A stretch of DNA of 55,819 bases, taken from the NCBI RefSeq assembly GCF_900141915.1, contig NZ_FQZG01000022.1:1-55819 (forward strand). Direction: 5' to 3'. How positions within the stretch are numbered: the first letter of the stretch is position 1; the number at the start of each line of letters is the position of its first letter. Below the pieces are notes generated by a model. It did no database searches. It was not told the DNA's origin and saw only the letters and a list, made by a program, of their open reading frames with translations. Made by a program: the position numbers and the translations under genes. Positions 7,255 through 15,624 of the stretch are shown here, in pieces. Origin of the DNA: Tessaracoccus bendigoensis DSM 12906. Its GTDB lineage: Bacteria > Actinomycetota > Actinomycetes > Propionibacteriales > Propionibacteriaceae.

Positions 7255-8442
7255 TCACCTGATCCGCAGCCCCTGGCGCCACACCGAGCGGGTCAGCGGC
7301 ATGCCAGGGCGGTAGGCGAGGTGAATCGCCGCGGGAGCGTTCAAGAGATGGAGGTCGGCACGTTTGCCGACCTCGATGGAACCCACCTCGTCCTGCGCCC
7401 GCACCGCCAACGCGCCCCCGAAGGTCGCCGCCCGCAGCGCCTCGGCGAGGGTCAGCCCCATCTGCAGCACGGCCGTACCGACGTTGAAGTTCATCGCCGT
7501 GGTGTAGCTGGTGCCGGGGTTGCAGTTCGAGGCCAGCGCGATCTCGACCCCCGCGTCCAGCAGCCGACGTCCTGGGGCCAACGGCTGACGGGTGGACAGA
7601 TCACAGGCCGGCAGACAGGTCGCGACGGTGCCAGGCGAGCCGGTGGAGGTCGCCTTGTCCCACCCGCTCCAGGTGCCCGCGAGGGCCTCGATGTCGTCGT
7701 TGCTCAGGTGATTGACGTGGTCGACGCTGGCCGCCCCGACCTCCACCGCCAGGCGGACGCCCGGCCCCTCGCCGAGTTGGTTGCCGTGTACCCGCAACCC
7801 GAGCCCGGCGTCCGCGCATGTCAGCAGCACCTTCCTGGACTGCGCCTCATCGAAGGCGCCGCGCTCGCAGAACACGTCTGCCCACTGCACGAACGGGCGC
7901 ACTGCCTCCAGCATCGGGCCGCAGACGATGTCCACATACTCGTCCGCGTCCACCCCTTCGGGCACCAGGTGGGCGCCGAGGAAGGTGACGGTGTCGACCT
8001 GGGTCGCCGCGAGCCGGGCGTGGCGGGCCTCCTCCTCGATCTCAAGGCCGTAGCCGGTCTTGGTTTCGAGATAGGTGGTGCCCCCTGCGAACGCCTCCGC
8101 GACCCGGCCCCGGATGAGGCGTGAGAGGTTGTCGTCGTCCGCGGCCCGGGTGGCACCCGTGGTGACGCCGATCCCCCCTGCGGAGTAGGACTCACCCGCC
8201 ATCCGGGCCTCGAACTCGGCGCTCCGGTCGCCCGCGAACACCAGGTGCGTGTGGGAGTCCACCCAGCCGGGCAGCATGGCGGCGCCATCCGCGTCGACCA
8301 TGGTGTCGGCCGGTGGGGCGGCCGAAGCCGACCCCAGCCAGGCGATCCTCCCGTCCTCGATGACGACGGCCGCGTCGTGCAGCACACGCGCTTCGGCGTC
8401 GACCGTGGTCAGTTCCCCAATGTTCGTGATCAGCTCGGCCAT
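7255..8442 (-). CDS. hutI: Imidazolonepropionase
   Basis: A 395-residue amidohydrolase-fold enzyme of normal length. The metal site begins with WVDSHTHLVFAGD (His64 and His66), followed by TYLETKTGYGL, FLGAHLVPEG, HGNQLGEG, VDHVNHLS and the late ASNCNPGTS. It hydrolyses imidazolone-5-propionate to formiminoglutamate, the third step of histidine breakdown in the cytoplasm. It is last in a leftward hutU - YjiH-like - hutI operon (25-bp gap) and faces divergently encoded hutG beyond hutU. Confidence 0.95.
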   Translation of the reverse strand: MAELITNIGELTTVDAEARVLHDAAVVIEDGRIAWLGSASAAPPADTMVDADGAAMLPGWVDSHTHLVFAGDRSAEFEARMAGESYSAGGIGVTTGATRAADDDNLSRLIRGRVAEAFAGGTTYLETKTGYGLEIEEEARHARLAATQVDTVTFLGAHLVPEGVDADEYVDIVCGPMLEAVRPFVQWADVFCERGAFDEAQSRKVLLTCADAGLGLRVHGNQLGEGPGVRLAVEVGAASVDHVNHLSNDDIEALAGTWSGWDKATSTGSPGTVATCLPACDLSTRQPLAPGRRLLDAGVEIALASNCNPGTSYTTAMNFNVGTAVLQMGLTLAEALRAATFGGALAVRAQDEVGSIEVGKRADLHLLNAPAAIHLAYRPGMPLTRSVWRQGLRIR

Positions 8443-8467
8443 GACGAACCCACCCTTCCTTCCCTTG

Positions 8468-9829
8468 TCAGGCCACCATCAAGATCAGGTGGGCGAGTGG
8501 CACCGCGAACAGGATGCTGAGCATGACCCGCTCGACCCAGATCACCACGAGGTGCCAGACCTTCATGGGGATGTCCGTGGCCATCAGTGCCGGAACGATC
8601 GCCGAGAAGAAGATGATCTGCGAAACACAGGTGACCGCGATGACCAGGCGCAACAACTCCGACGTCGCACCCGCGGCCAGCGTCGCTGGCAGGAACATCT
8701 CGGCGATGCCGACGGCGAACGCCGTCGAGGCCAGCTCCGGATCCGGGAGCCGCAGCAGCCAGACGATCGGATAGAAGATGTAGCCCAACCATTCGAATAG
8801 CGGGGTGTGTTTCTCGATGACCAGCGCGATCAGGCCGACCGACATGATCGACGGCAGGATCTGCGAGACCATCAGGACGCCGTCGCGGAAGTTCTGCCAC
8901 AGGTTGATCGGCAGCTTCGGTGCCAGCGCGAGCTGACGCATGGCATCGGCCCAGGCGGCCTTCCACTTGCTGCCGGTGATCTGCGGCTCCGGATTGGGCT
9001 CGACACCGGGGAAGGTCGTATCGGGGATGATGCTCAACGGTGGGAGCCGGGCCGTCACCGCCGTCACCACGAACGTGACCACGAGCGCCAGGAAGAAGTA
9101 CCAGAGCCACAGGTGCATGATGTCGAGAGTTCTGGCCACGATGACCATGAACGTCACCGACACCGTAGAGAACCCGGTGGCGATGATCGCCGCCTCCCGC
9201 GCGGTATATCCGCCCGTCCGGTACTGCCGGTTCGTGATCAGCAACCCGACCGCGTAGCTGCCGACGAACGAGGCGACCGCGTCGACGGCCGATCGTCCTG
9301 GAGTCCTCCAAACCGGCCGCATCACGGGCCTGACCAGCACCCCGATGTACTCCATCAGGCCGTAGCCCACCAGAAGCGCCAGGAAGATGGCCCCGATCGG
9401 CACGATCAGCCCGACAGGGATCACCAGCCGCTGGAAGAGGAACGGGCCGAGCGACTCGTCGTGGAGGAACCTTGGGCCGAAGTCGAACACCATCATCGAG
9501 GCCGCGACCAGGCCGACGATGTTGAGCACCGCGAAGACCGACTTGGTCGTGCTGATCCGCCACCGCCCCGTCGCGAACGGGTAGATCGTGCCGAACAGGA
9601 TGATCGCCAGGATGACGTAGGGGGTGGCCGGTCCGAGGAGCGCCCTCAGGCCGTTGACGACGTGGTCGAGCAGGATGGTGTTGTCGCCTGCGATCGTCAC
9701 GGGGACGAAGAAGACGAAGATCCCGATCCCGGAGTAGGCGAAGAATCTCCATGCCCCGCGAGGCTTGGGTGTGTCCGAGATAACCTCGGTCGGCTCCACC
9801 TCGGAGTAGGAGCCGGCTGCGTCGGTCAT
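8468..9829 (-). CDS. YjiH-type polytopic membrane protein (nucleoside-recognition/GATE domain), probable histidine or urocanate transport
   Basis: A 453-residue protein with about ten hydrophobic segments and the duplicated GATE-like regions (DAVASFVGSYAVGLLITNRQYRTGGYTAREA and PELASTAFAVGIAEMFLPATLA). The family is known as YjiH. In many hut operons such a protein sits between hutU and hutI, so a transport role for histidine or an intermediate is likely but inferred. The ATG at 9829 is 8 bp after the hutU stop. A longer open frame to 10339 only runs antisense-like through hutU and was not used. Confidence 0.8.
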   Translation of the reverse strand: MTDAAGSYSEVEPTEVISDTPKPRGAWRFFAYSGIGIFVFFVPVTIAGDNTILLDHVVNGLRALLGPATPYVILAIILFGTIYPFATGRWRISTTKSVFAVLNIVGLVAASMMVFDFGPRFLHDESLGPFLFQRLVIPVGLIVPIGAIFLALLVGYGLMEYIGVLVRPVMRPVWRTPGRSAVDAVASFVGSYAVGLLITNRQYRTGGYTAREAAIIATGFSTVSVTFMVIVARTLDIMHLWLWYFFLALVVTFVVTAVTARLPPLSIIPDTTFPGVEPNPEPQITGSKWKAAWADAMRQLALAPKLPINLWQNFRDGVLMVSQILPSIMSVGLIALVIEKHTPLFEWLGYIFYPIVWLLRLPDPELASTAFAVGIAEMFLPATLAAGATSELLRLVIAVTCVSQIIFFSAIVPALMATDIPMKVWHLVVIWVERVMLSILFAVPLAHLILMVA

Positions 9830-9837
9830 GGACGTGG

Positions 9838-11529
9838 TCAGTCTCTTGGCAGCATCGGCACGCGGACACCACGCTCGGCGGCGACCTCGATTGCCCTGGG
9901 ATAGCCCGCGTCGACGTGGCGGATCACGCCCATCGCCGGGTCGTTGGTCAGCAGCGCCGTGAGTTTGGCCGCGGCCAACTCGGTGCCGTCGGCCAGCCCC
10001 ACCTGGCCGGCGTGGATGGATCGGCCGATCCCGACGCCGCCGCCATGGTGGATCGATACCCAGCTTGCTCCGGATGACGTCGAGACCAGAGCGTTCAGTA
10101 ACGGCCAGTCGGCGATGGCGTCCGAGCCGTCGAGCATGGCCTCGGTCTCCCGGTAGGGGGAGGCCACGGACCCGGAGTCGAGGTGGTCGCGGCCGATCAC
10201 GATGGGTGCCGAAACCTTGCCTTCGGCGACGAGCTGATTGAACAGCAACCCGGCCCGGTGACGTTCGCCGTAGCCGAGCCAGCAGATCCGGGCGGGAAGA
10301 CCCTCGAACTCGAAGAACTCCTGGGCGGCGTCGATCCACGTGTGCAGGTGCTCGTTGTCGGGGAACAGCTCCTTGATGGCCTCGTCGGTGACGCGGATGT
10401 CCTCCGGGTCGCCTGACAGTGCGACCCAGCGGAACGGGCCGAGGCCCTCGCAGAACAGGGGACGGATGTAGGCGGGCACAAATCCGGGAAACTCGAAGGC
10501 CCGGTCGTAGCCAGCGGTGCGGGCCTCGTCGCGGATGGAGTTGCCGTAGTCGAACACCTCGGCTCCTGCGTCCTGGAACTCGACCATGGCCTGGACCTGG
10601 AGCGCCATCGAGCGCTGGGCCTTCTTCGTGAAGCCCTCTGGGTCGGCCTTGGCTTCACGGTCCCATTCCTCGACGGTGAACTCGACGGGTAGGTACGACA
10701 GCGGATCGTGCGCCGAGGTCTGGTCGGTGACGATGTCGACCTCGATCTCACCGGCCAGGTGGCGCCGCAGCAGCTCGGGGAAGACCTCCGCCGCGTTGCC
10801 GACCAGGCCAACCGAGAGGGGGCGTTGCTCATGCTTCGCTGCGACGACCTTCGCAAGGGCCACGTCGATATCGGTTTCCAATTCGTCGAGGTAACGCTTC
10901 GACTGGCGTCGGCGCAGGCGCTCTTCGGAGACGTCGACGATCAGCACCGCGCCCTGGTTGAGGGTCACTGCCAACGGTTGTGCCCCACCCATGCCGCCAC
11001 AGCCGCCGGTCAAGGTCAGCGTGCCGGCGAGGGTGTCGTCGAAGCGCTTCTGGCCCACGGCGGCGAAGGTTTCGTACGTGCCCTGCAGGATGCCCTGCGT
11101 GGCGATGTAGATCCAGGAGCCGGCCGTCATCTGGCCGTACATCATGAGGCCCTCGGCCTCCAGCTTCCGGAACTCCGGCCAGGTCGCCCAGTCCCCGACG
11201 AGGTTCGAGTTGGCGATCAGTACGCGCGGTGCCCAGATGTTGGTCTTCAGGACCCCCACAGGTTTGCCGGACTGGACCAGCAGGGTCTCGTCGTCCTCCA
11301 GGTCCTTCAGGGTCGCGACGATGGCGTCGAAGGCCTCCCAGCTGCGCGCCGCGCGGCCGGTGCCGCCGTAGACCACGAGGTCTTCGGGACGCTCGGCAAC
11401 CTCCGGATCTAGGTTGTTCATGAGCATGCGCATCGGAGCCTCGGTCTGCCAGCTCTTCGCGGACAGTTCGGTGCCGCGTGGGGCGCGGATCTTGCGGGTG
11501 GGGTCGTGCTGGGTGAAGGGCTGAGGCAT
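9838..11529 (-). CDS. hutU: Urocanate hydratase
   Basis: A 563-residue protein of the usual urocanase length. The NAD+-binding Gly-rich segment [13 protein letters not shown], the conserved YGNSIRDEA and the C-terminal [18 protein letters not shown] are all present. It converts urocanate to imidazolone propionate with tightly bound NAD+. It is first gene of the leftward hut operon and divergent from hutG across a 221-bp spacer that probably holds the control region. hutH, for the first step of the pathway, is not in this window. Confidence 0.97.
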   Translation of the reverse strand: MPQPFTQHDPTRKIRAPRGTELSAKSWQTEAPMRMLMNNLDPEVAERPEDLVVYGGTGRAARSWEAFDAIVATLKDLEDDETLLVQSGKPVGVLKTNIWAPRVLIANSNLVGDWATWPEFRKLEAEGLMMYGQMTAGSWIYIATQGILQGTYETFAAVGQKRFDDTLAGTLTLTGGCGGMGGAQPLAVTLNQGAVLIVDVSEERLRRRQSKRYLDELETDIDVALAKVVAAKHEQRPLSVGLVGNAAEVFPELLRRHLAGEIEVDIVTDQTSAHDPLSYLPVEFTVEEWDREAKADPEGFTKKAQRSMALQVQAMVEFQDAGAEVFDYGNSIRDEARTAGYDRAFEFPGFVPAYIRPLFCEGLGPFRWVALSGDPEDIRVTDEAIKELFPDNEHLHTWIDAAQEFFEFEGLPARICWLGYGERHRAGLLFNQLVAEGKVSAPIVIGRDHLDSGSVASPYRETEAMLDGSDAIADWPLLNALVSTSSGASWVSIHHGGGVGIGRSIHAGQVGLADGTELAAAKLTALLTNDPAMGVIRHVDAGYPRAIEVAAERGVRVPMLPRD

Positions 11530-11687
11530 GACGGGAGTCCTTTCATCTGGTGACCTGTGGCACGCGGTGTTTGATCGATCTGGGAGGGGTGGACATCCCT
11601 CTTTCGGTGAGGCGGTGATCGGACCATTGAAACCTTGATCTCAGCCACAGACAACCCTTGTCAGTGATAAATTCCCCAGATCGGTCA

Positions 11688-11712
11688 CTGCCCGCCGGGG
11701 TACCGCGGGCAG
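11688..11712 (+). promoter_or_regulatory. Inverted repeat in hutU/hutG intergenic region
   Basis: CTGCCCGC (11688-11695) and GCGGGCAG (11705-11712) form an 8-bp perfect stem with a 9-base loop, 38 bp before hutG. It may be an operator or leader hairpin for hutG. I see no clear -35/-10 pair. Confidence 0.35.
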
Positions 11713-11750
11713 CTGGTTTGACGCCCGCCAGAAGATGCGAGGAGCCGCTG

Positions 11751-12770
11751 ATGCCCACCGAATCCGCTTTCAATACCTGGACCGGCCGCCACGACGGCGA
11801 AGGGCCCGAACATGCCCGCTGGCACGAAGTGGTTGCGTTGCCTGAGGGTGGGAGCCCCGGTGATCACCTCGCCGTGCTCGGATTCCGGAGCGACGAAGGG
11901 GTCAGGAGGAACTCCGGCCGGGTCGGCGCGGCCGAAGGCCCGGCCGCACTTCGTCGCGCACTGGCGCCTCTAGCCCTGCACGGTGCCCTCGCAGACGGAC
12001 GCATCGCGATAGTGGACCGCGGAGACGCCGTCACCGAGGGCGAGGACCTCGAATCCGGGCAGGACCGGGCCGCCGCGCTGATCACCGCGGCCCTGGATGC
12101 AGAGGATTGTCGGCTGACGGTGGTGCTCGGCGGCGGGCATGAGACCGCCTGGGCTTCGTATCGGGGGTTGATGGGATCAAAGGTCATGGGACCTCGTCCG
12201 GACGGTTCTCGTCCCCGCTGGGGGGTGCTGAACCTCGACGCGCACTTTGACCTTCGTCGGGAACCGCGCCCAACGTCTGGCACCGCGTTCCTGCAGATGG
12301 CCGACGCCGAGGCAGCAGTTGGCGCCGCTTTGAACTATGCGGTGGTCGGCATCGCCGAGCCGTCGAACACCGGGGTCCTGTTCCAGGAGGCCCGGAGGCT
12401 GGGGGTGCGCTGGATGACCGACCTGGAGTGCGAGGAGGCGGGCATCCCCGGCGTCCGCCGGTTCGTGGAGGACTTCGCGGCCGACCTGGACGTCCTGTAT
12501 CTGACGGTGGATCTGGACGTGCTGCCGGCCGCGGTCGCTCCCGGGGTGTCGGCTCCAGCCGCGATGGGTGTCGCCACACCGATCATTGCCGCCGCGGCCG
12601 TCGCCGCTGCCGCGTCCGGGAAGTTGGCGCTCCTCGATATCGTTGAACTGAACCCTTCCCTCGACGTCGACTCCCGCACCGCGAAGAGTGCGGCCCGGCT
12701 GATCGACGAGACAGTGCGGGTCTCCTTCGGTGCCCGCGCACCCGAATCGGCGACCCGGGGGAGGGCATAG
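11751..12770 (+). CDS. hutG: Formimidoylglutamase
   Basis: A 339-residue ureohydrolase-fold enzyme. The manganese-binding motifs are GGGHETAW, NLDAHFD and the DLDVLP...APGVSAP region that replaces the arginase DxDxxDP...PG motif. It hydrolyses N-formimino-L-glutamate to glutamate and formamide, completing the short histidine pathway that begins with hutU/hutI. The ATG at 11751 follows GAGGAGCCGCTG, a good ribosome-binding site; the frame is open further upstream but without family sequence. It is divergent from hutU. Confidence 0.93.
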   Translation: MPTESAFNTWTGRHDGEGPEHARWHEVVALPEGGSPGDHLAVLGFRSDEGVRRNSGRVGAAEGPAALRRALAPLALHGALADGRIAIVDRGDAVTEGEDLESGQDRAAALITAALDAEDCRLTVVLGGGHETAWASYRGLMGSKVMGPRPDGSRPRWGVLNLDAHFDLRREPRPTSGTAFLQMADAEAAVGAALNYAVVGIAEPSNTGVLFQEARRLGVRWMTDLECEEAGIPGVRRFVEDFAADLDVLYLTVDLDVLPAAVAPGVSAPAAMGVATPIIAAAAVAAAASGKLALLDIVELNPSLDVDSRTAKSAARLIDETVRVSFGARAPESATRGRA

Positions 12771-12787
12771 TAGAAGGAGCCGAGACC

Positions 12788-13432
12788 ATGCACATCTTCT
12801 GGGGGATCCTGGCCATCGTCGCCGGGCTCGTGTTCTGTTTCCGCGGCTATCTCGCGATGCGCACCGTGATCGGGATCTGGGGCGCATTCGTGGGCTTCAG
12901 CCTCGGCGCAGGCCTGGCCGCCGCGCTATCGGGGGAGCAGATCCTCTCCGGGGTGCTCGGCTGGATTTCGGCCTTCGTCGGTGCTCTGCTCATCGGCGGT
13001 TTGGCCTATGCGTTCTACGCTGCGGCGGTCATCCTCGCGGTGGGATCGGTCGGCTTCGGGCTCGGCACCGCGCTGGCGGGGTTGTTCGACGCGCCCGGCT
13101 GGCTGCAACTCACATTCGCACTGCTCGGTGCCGCGGTGCTCATCACGGTGGCCATCGTGACGAACATGCCCGAGATCCTGCTGGTGCTGGTCGCGGCCGC
13201 GGGTGGTGCGTCGGCGATCATCATGGGTGTGTTGATGGTGACGGGGATGATCCCGCCTTCCGGTGCGACGAGCGACGAGTTGGCGCTGGTCCTCGGGGAG
13301 AACTGGTGGCTGAACGTGGCCTACTTCGTGTTGTTGGTCGCAGGGATTCTGACGCAGTTGAGCAGACGCTCCACCGCGAACCTGCGGGCGGCCTACGGTG
13401 AGTCGGCGCGGCTCAACCGGCGGGGTGGTTGA
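12788..13432 (+). CDS. DUF4203/TMEM198-like membrane protein
   Basis: A 214-residue very hydrophobic protein with about seven membrane helices and many Gly/Ala-rich helices (for example LIGGLAYAFYAAAVILAVGSVGFGLG), matching the TMEM198/DUF4203 layout. The function is unknown. It starts 17 bp after hutG, behind AGAAGGAGCC, so it may be co-transcribed with hutG. Its stop codon lies inside the terminator hairpin at 13426-13457. Confidence 0.75.
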   Translation: MHIFWGILAIVAGLVFCFRGYLAMRTVIGIWGAFVGFSLGAGLAAALSGEQILSGVLGWISAFVGALLIGGLAYAFYAAAVILAVGSVGFGLGTALAGLFDAPGWLQLTFALLGAAVLITVAIVTNMPEILLVLVAAAGGASAIIMGVLMVTGMIPPSGATSDELALVLGENWWLNVAYFVLLVAGILTQLSRRSTANLRAAYGESARLNRRGG

Positions 13433-13457
13433 GCCGTCTCACGGCCCGGCTCAACCA
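13426..13457. terminator. Bidirectional hairpin between convergent genes
   Basis: TGGTTGAGCCG (13426-13436) pairs perfectly with CGGCTCAACCA (13447-13457) around a 10-base loop, between the convergent DUF4203-like gene and the CoA-hydrolase gene. There is no long T-run. A related TGGTTGAGCCG sequence recurs at 17337, so this may be a repeat family reused as a terminator. Confidence 0.6.
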
Positions 13458-13470
13458 ACTGAACCCCAAG

Positions 13471-14415
13471 TCAGCGCTGCCAACTGGAGCGGTAGGCGAA
13501 AACCGCGTCGACCTCCTCGCGGGGCACCTCTTCCAAGGTGCGGTAGCGCCAAGTGGGGTTGTTGTCCTTGTCGATCAACACCGCACGCACGCCCTCGGCG
13601 AAATCGCCCATCGGAAGCATGCCCTCGGCGAGGCGGAGATCCTGGTCGAGGACCTCGCTCAACTGCAACTTCTCCGCGCGGATCAGCGCCCGCAGGGCGA
13701 CATGCACCGCGAACGGGGAGCGGGCCCTAAGGTCGCGCCCCGCCTGGCGCGCAGCCTCATCGGGGTGGGATTCGAGCGCCAGCGCTATCTCGACAGGATC
13801 ATCGGAGGCGTAACACTCCTCGATCCAGGTGTTGGAGCCGTCGAACAGCGGAGAGGGCAGCGGGCCGTCGGCCGACTCGTCGGCGAGGTTCAGCAGCAGC
13901 GCATCGCCACCGGTGAAGGTCGCCGAGGTCAGAGCGACGTGGCGACCGATCGCACCCGCGCGCGACAACTGGTACATGACACCGACATCGGGGAAGAACC
14001 CGATCTTGGTCTCAGGCATGGCCATCACCGTGTCGGCGTAGACGATGCGTCGGTCGGCATGGCCACCGAGGCCGATGCCGCCGCCCATCGTGATGCCACG
14101 CATGTGGCTCGTGACCGGTTTGGGATAGTTGGCGACCACGATGTCGAGCGCGTACTCGGCTTCGAGGAAGTGCAGCCAGGGTCCCCCGTCCGCGAGGACC
14201 TTCGCCAGGGCGCGGACATCGGCCCCGGAGCAGAACCCCCGCTCACCGTTCGCGACGATCTCGACCGCCGTCACACCGTCGTCCCTGCTCCAGCCGGTGA
14301 GGGCCTCATACATGGTGTCGATCATGGAGGCATCCAAGGCATTGATCGCCTTTGGCCGATTCAGGGTGATGCGGGCGATGCCGTCAGTCACATCGGTCAG
14401 AACATAGTCAGACAT
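13471..14415 (-). CDS. Enoyl-CoA hydratase/isomerase family, 3-hydroxyisobutyryl-CoA hydrolase-like
   Basis: A 314-residue crotonase-fold protein. FCSGADVRAL and ITMGGGIGLGGHADRRIV form the oxyanion-hole region, and MPETKIGFFPDVGVMYQLSR is typical of the 3-hydroxyisobutyryl-CoA hydrolase subgroup (valine breakdown) rather than plain enoyl-CoA hydratase. The length fits that subgroup. The start at 14415 (MSDYVLT) was preferred over an ATG three codons earlier. The substrate is inferred from the subgroup only. Confidence 0.82.
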   Translation of the reverse strand: MSDYVLTDVTDGIARITLNRPKAINALDASMIDTMYEALTGWSRDDGVTAVEIVANGERGFCSGADVRALAKVLADGGPWLHFLEAEYALDIVVANYPKPVTSHMRGITMGGGIGLGGHADRRIVYADTVMAMPETKIGFFPDVGVMYQLSRAGAIGRHVALTSATFTGGDALLLNLADESADGPLPSPLFDGSNTWIEECYASDDPVEIALALESHPDEAARQAGRDLRARSPFAVHVALRALIRAEKLQLSEVLDQDLRLAEGMLPMGDFAEGVRAVLIDKDNNPTWRYRTLEEVPREEVDAVFAYRSSWQR

Positions 14416-14460
14416 GGCCTCCACCCTACGGCAGCGGAAATAGATAGTTGTAAGTCGGGC

Positions 14461-15435
14461 TCAAATCAGGCGGATGCCAGGCTTCATCCGGGTGAGCACG
14501 CTTCGCGCCGTCTCCTGGTCGATGACGAGGTCGGTTGCCACGCCGGCCCGCAGCGCGCCGAGGATCGGGGAAGCCTTCGAGAGGCCGGTGACGACGCAGA
14601 TGCGGCGTGGGATCGATTGGAGTTCCCGAGGGGTCATCCCCGTCGCCCGGTCGTTGAGCGGAATGTCGCGGAAGGAACCGTCCTCGCGGATCATGACGGT
14701 GCACACGTCGCCGACGACCCTGAGGTCGCGCAGCTCACGCAGGTCGTCCTCGCTCAGGTAGTTCGACGCGTAGACGTGCGACTGCAACTCCGAGTGGAGG
14801 CCGCCGACGCCGAACAGGGCGACGCGGCAGTTGCCACGGACACCCAGGATGTGTTGGGTGCTCTGCTCCCGCCACATCGCCTCCCGGGTCGCCGGGTCGT
14901 CGAAGAAGGCGGGCAGCGCGAGGAGTTGCTCCTGCCCGTTGAACGCCTCGGCGAAGCGGTGCAGGATGCTGCCGACGTAGGGCAGGCCGGTCGTCTGATG
15001 ATTCGCGCCCCCGTTGAGCCCAATCACCGTCACGCCGTGGAGGTCGCGGGGGCGAAGGTGTGCGGCGATCGCGGATGTGGTGGTGCCCCACGCGACACCG
15101 AGGGTGTCGCTGTCCTGCACGGTGGAGGCGAGAAGGTCCGCGGCTGTGCGGGAGACCTGATCCAGGCGGAACACGCTGCTCGCCCCCGGGCGGACCTGCA
15201 CGATGTGGGCGGTGACATTGAAGTAGCGCTGGAAGAGGTCGGCCATCCTGCCGAGTGGTCGCTCGGGATCGACGATCGTGACCCGCACAAGACCCCGGTC
15301 GCGGGCCTCCTTGAGCAGCCGGGACACCGTCGAGCGGGAGACGTTCAGGTGGTGGGCGATGGCATCCATCGTCTCGCCCTGCACGTAGTACATTCGCGCA
15401 ACTGGAAGCAGGGACTCACTGCTCTTGTCGGCCAC
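14461..15435 (-). CDS. SorC-family sugar-phosphate-responsive transcriptional regulator
   Basis: A 324-residue protein with an N-terminal HTH (about residues 22-48, AIAHHLNVSRSTVSRLLKEA) and a C-terminal sugar-binding effector domain of the SorC/CggR type (GVAWGTTTSAIAAHL, GLNGGA, VRGNCRVALFGVGG, GVATDLVIDQETA). Such proteins sense sugar phosphates. Being divergent from glpD with palindromic sites between, it is the likely regulator of glpD and itself; the effector is probably a glycerol or triose phosphate, which is inference. Confidence 0.85.
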   Translation of the reverse strand: MADKSSESLLPVARMYYVQGETMDAIAHHLNVSRSTVSRLLKEARDRGLVRVTIVDPERPLGRMADLFQRYFNVTAHIVQVRPGASSVFRLDQVSRTAADLLASTVQDSDTLGVAWGTTTSAIAAHLRPRDLHGVTVIGLNGGANHQTTGLPYVGSILHRFAEAFNGQEQLLALPAFFDDPATREAMWREQSTQHILGVRGNCRVALFGVGGLHSELQSHVYASNYLSEDDLRELRDLRVVGDVCTVMIREDGSFRDIPLNDRATGMTPRELQSIPRRICVVTGLSKASPILGALRAGVATDLVIDQETARSVLTRMKPGIRLI

Positions 15436-15549
15436 ATTCCCTCCTCAATTCGCCATCCTAGGGGGGGCAGCCAAGCTCGGAAAGTCCACCTCAGGCAGAC
15501 GATCTCGACGCGGTGGTTGCAACGCATAGAAGTGTGCGGTCGACACCTC

Positions 15550-15585
15550 TGCACGAACGTGCAAGGGGCTTGCTACAAACGTGCA
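15550..15585 (+). promoter_or_regulatory. Operator-like palindrome plus half-site before glpD
   Basis: TGCACGAACGTGCA (15550-15563) is a perfect 6-2-6 inverted repeat. The half-site AACGTGCA recurs at 15578-15585, 22 bp (about two helix turns) after its first occurrence. It lies between the SorC-type regulator and glpD, 40 bp before the glpD start, as expected for the regulator's binding site. Confidence 0.6.
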
Positions 15586-15624
15586 GACGGGGAATGGTGG
15601 GCATCCCGAGCAGAGGAGCCAACC

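Noticed and set aside
7177-8124. Plus-strand 315-codon frame
   Set aside because: Antisense shadow of hutI in GC-rich DNA.
9830-10339. N-terminal extension of the YjiH-like gene
   Set aside because: It lies inside hutU on the same strand in another frame, with Arg-rich low-complexity sequence; the ATG at 9829 gives the family N-terminus.
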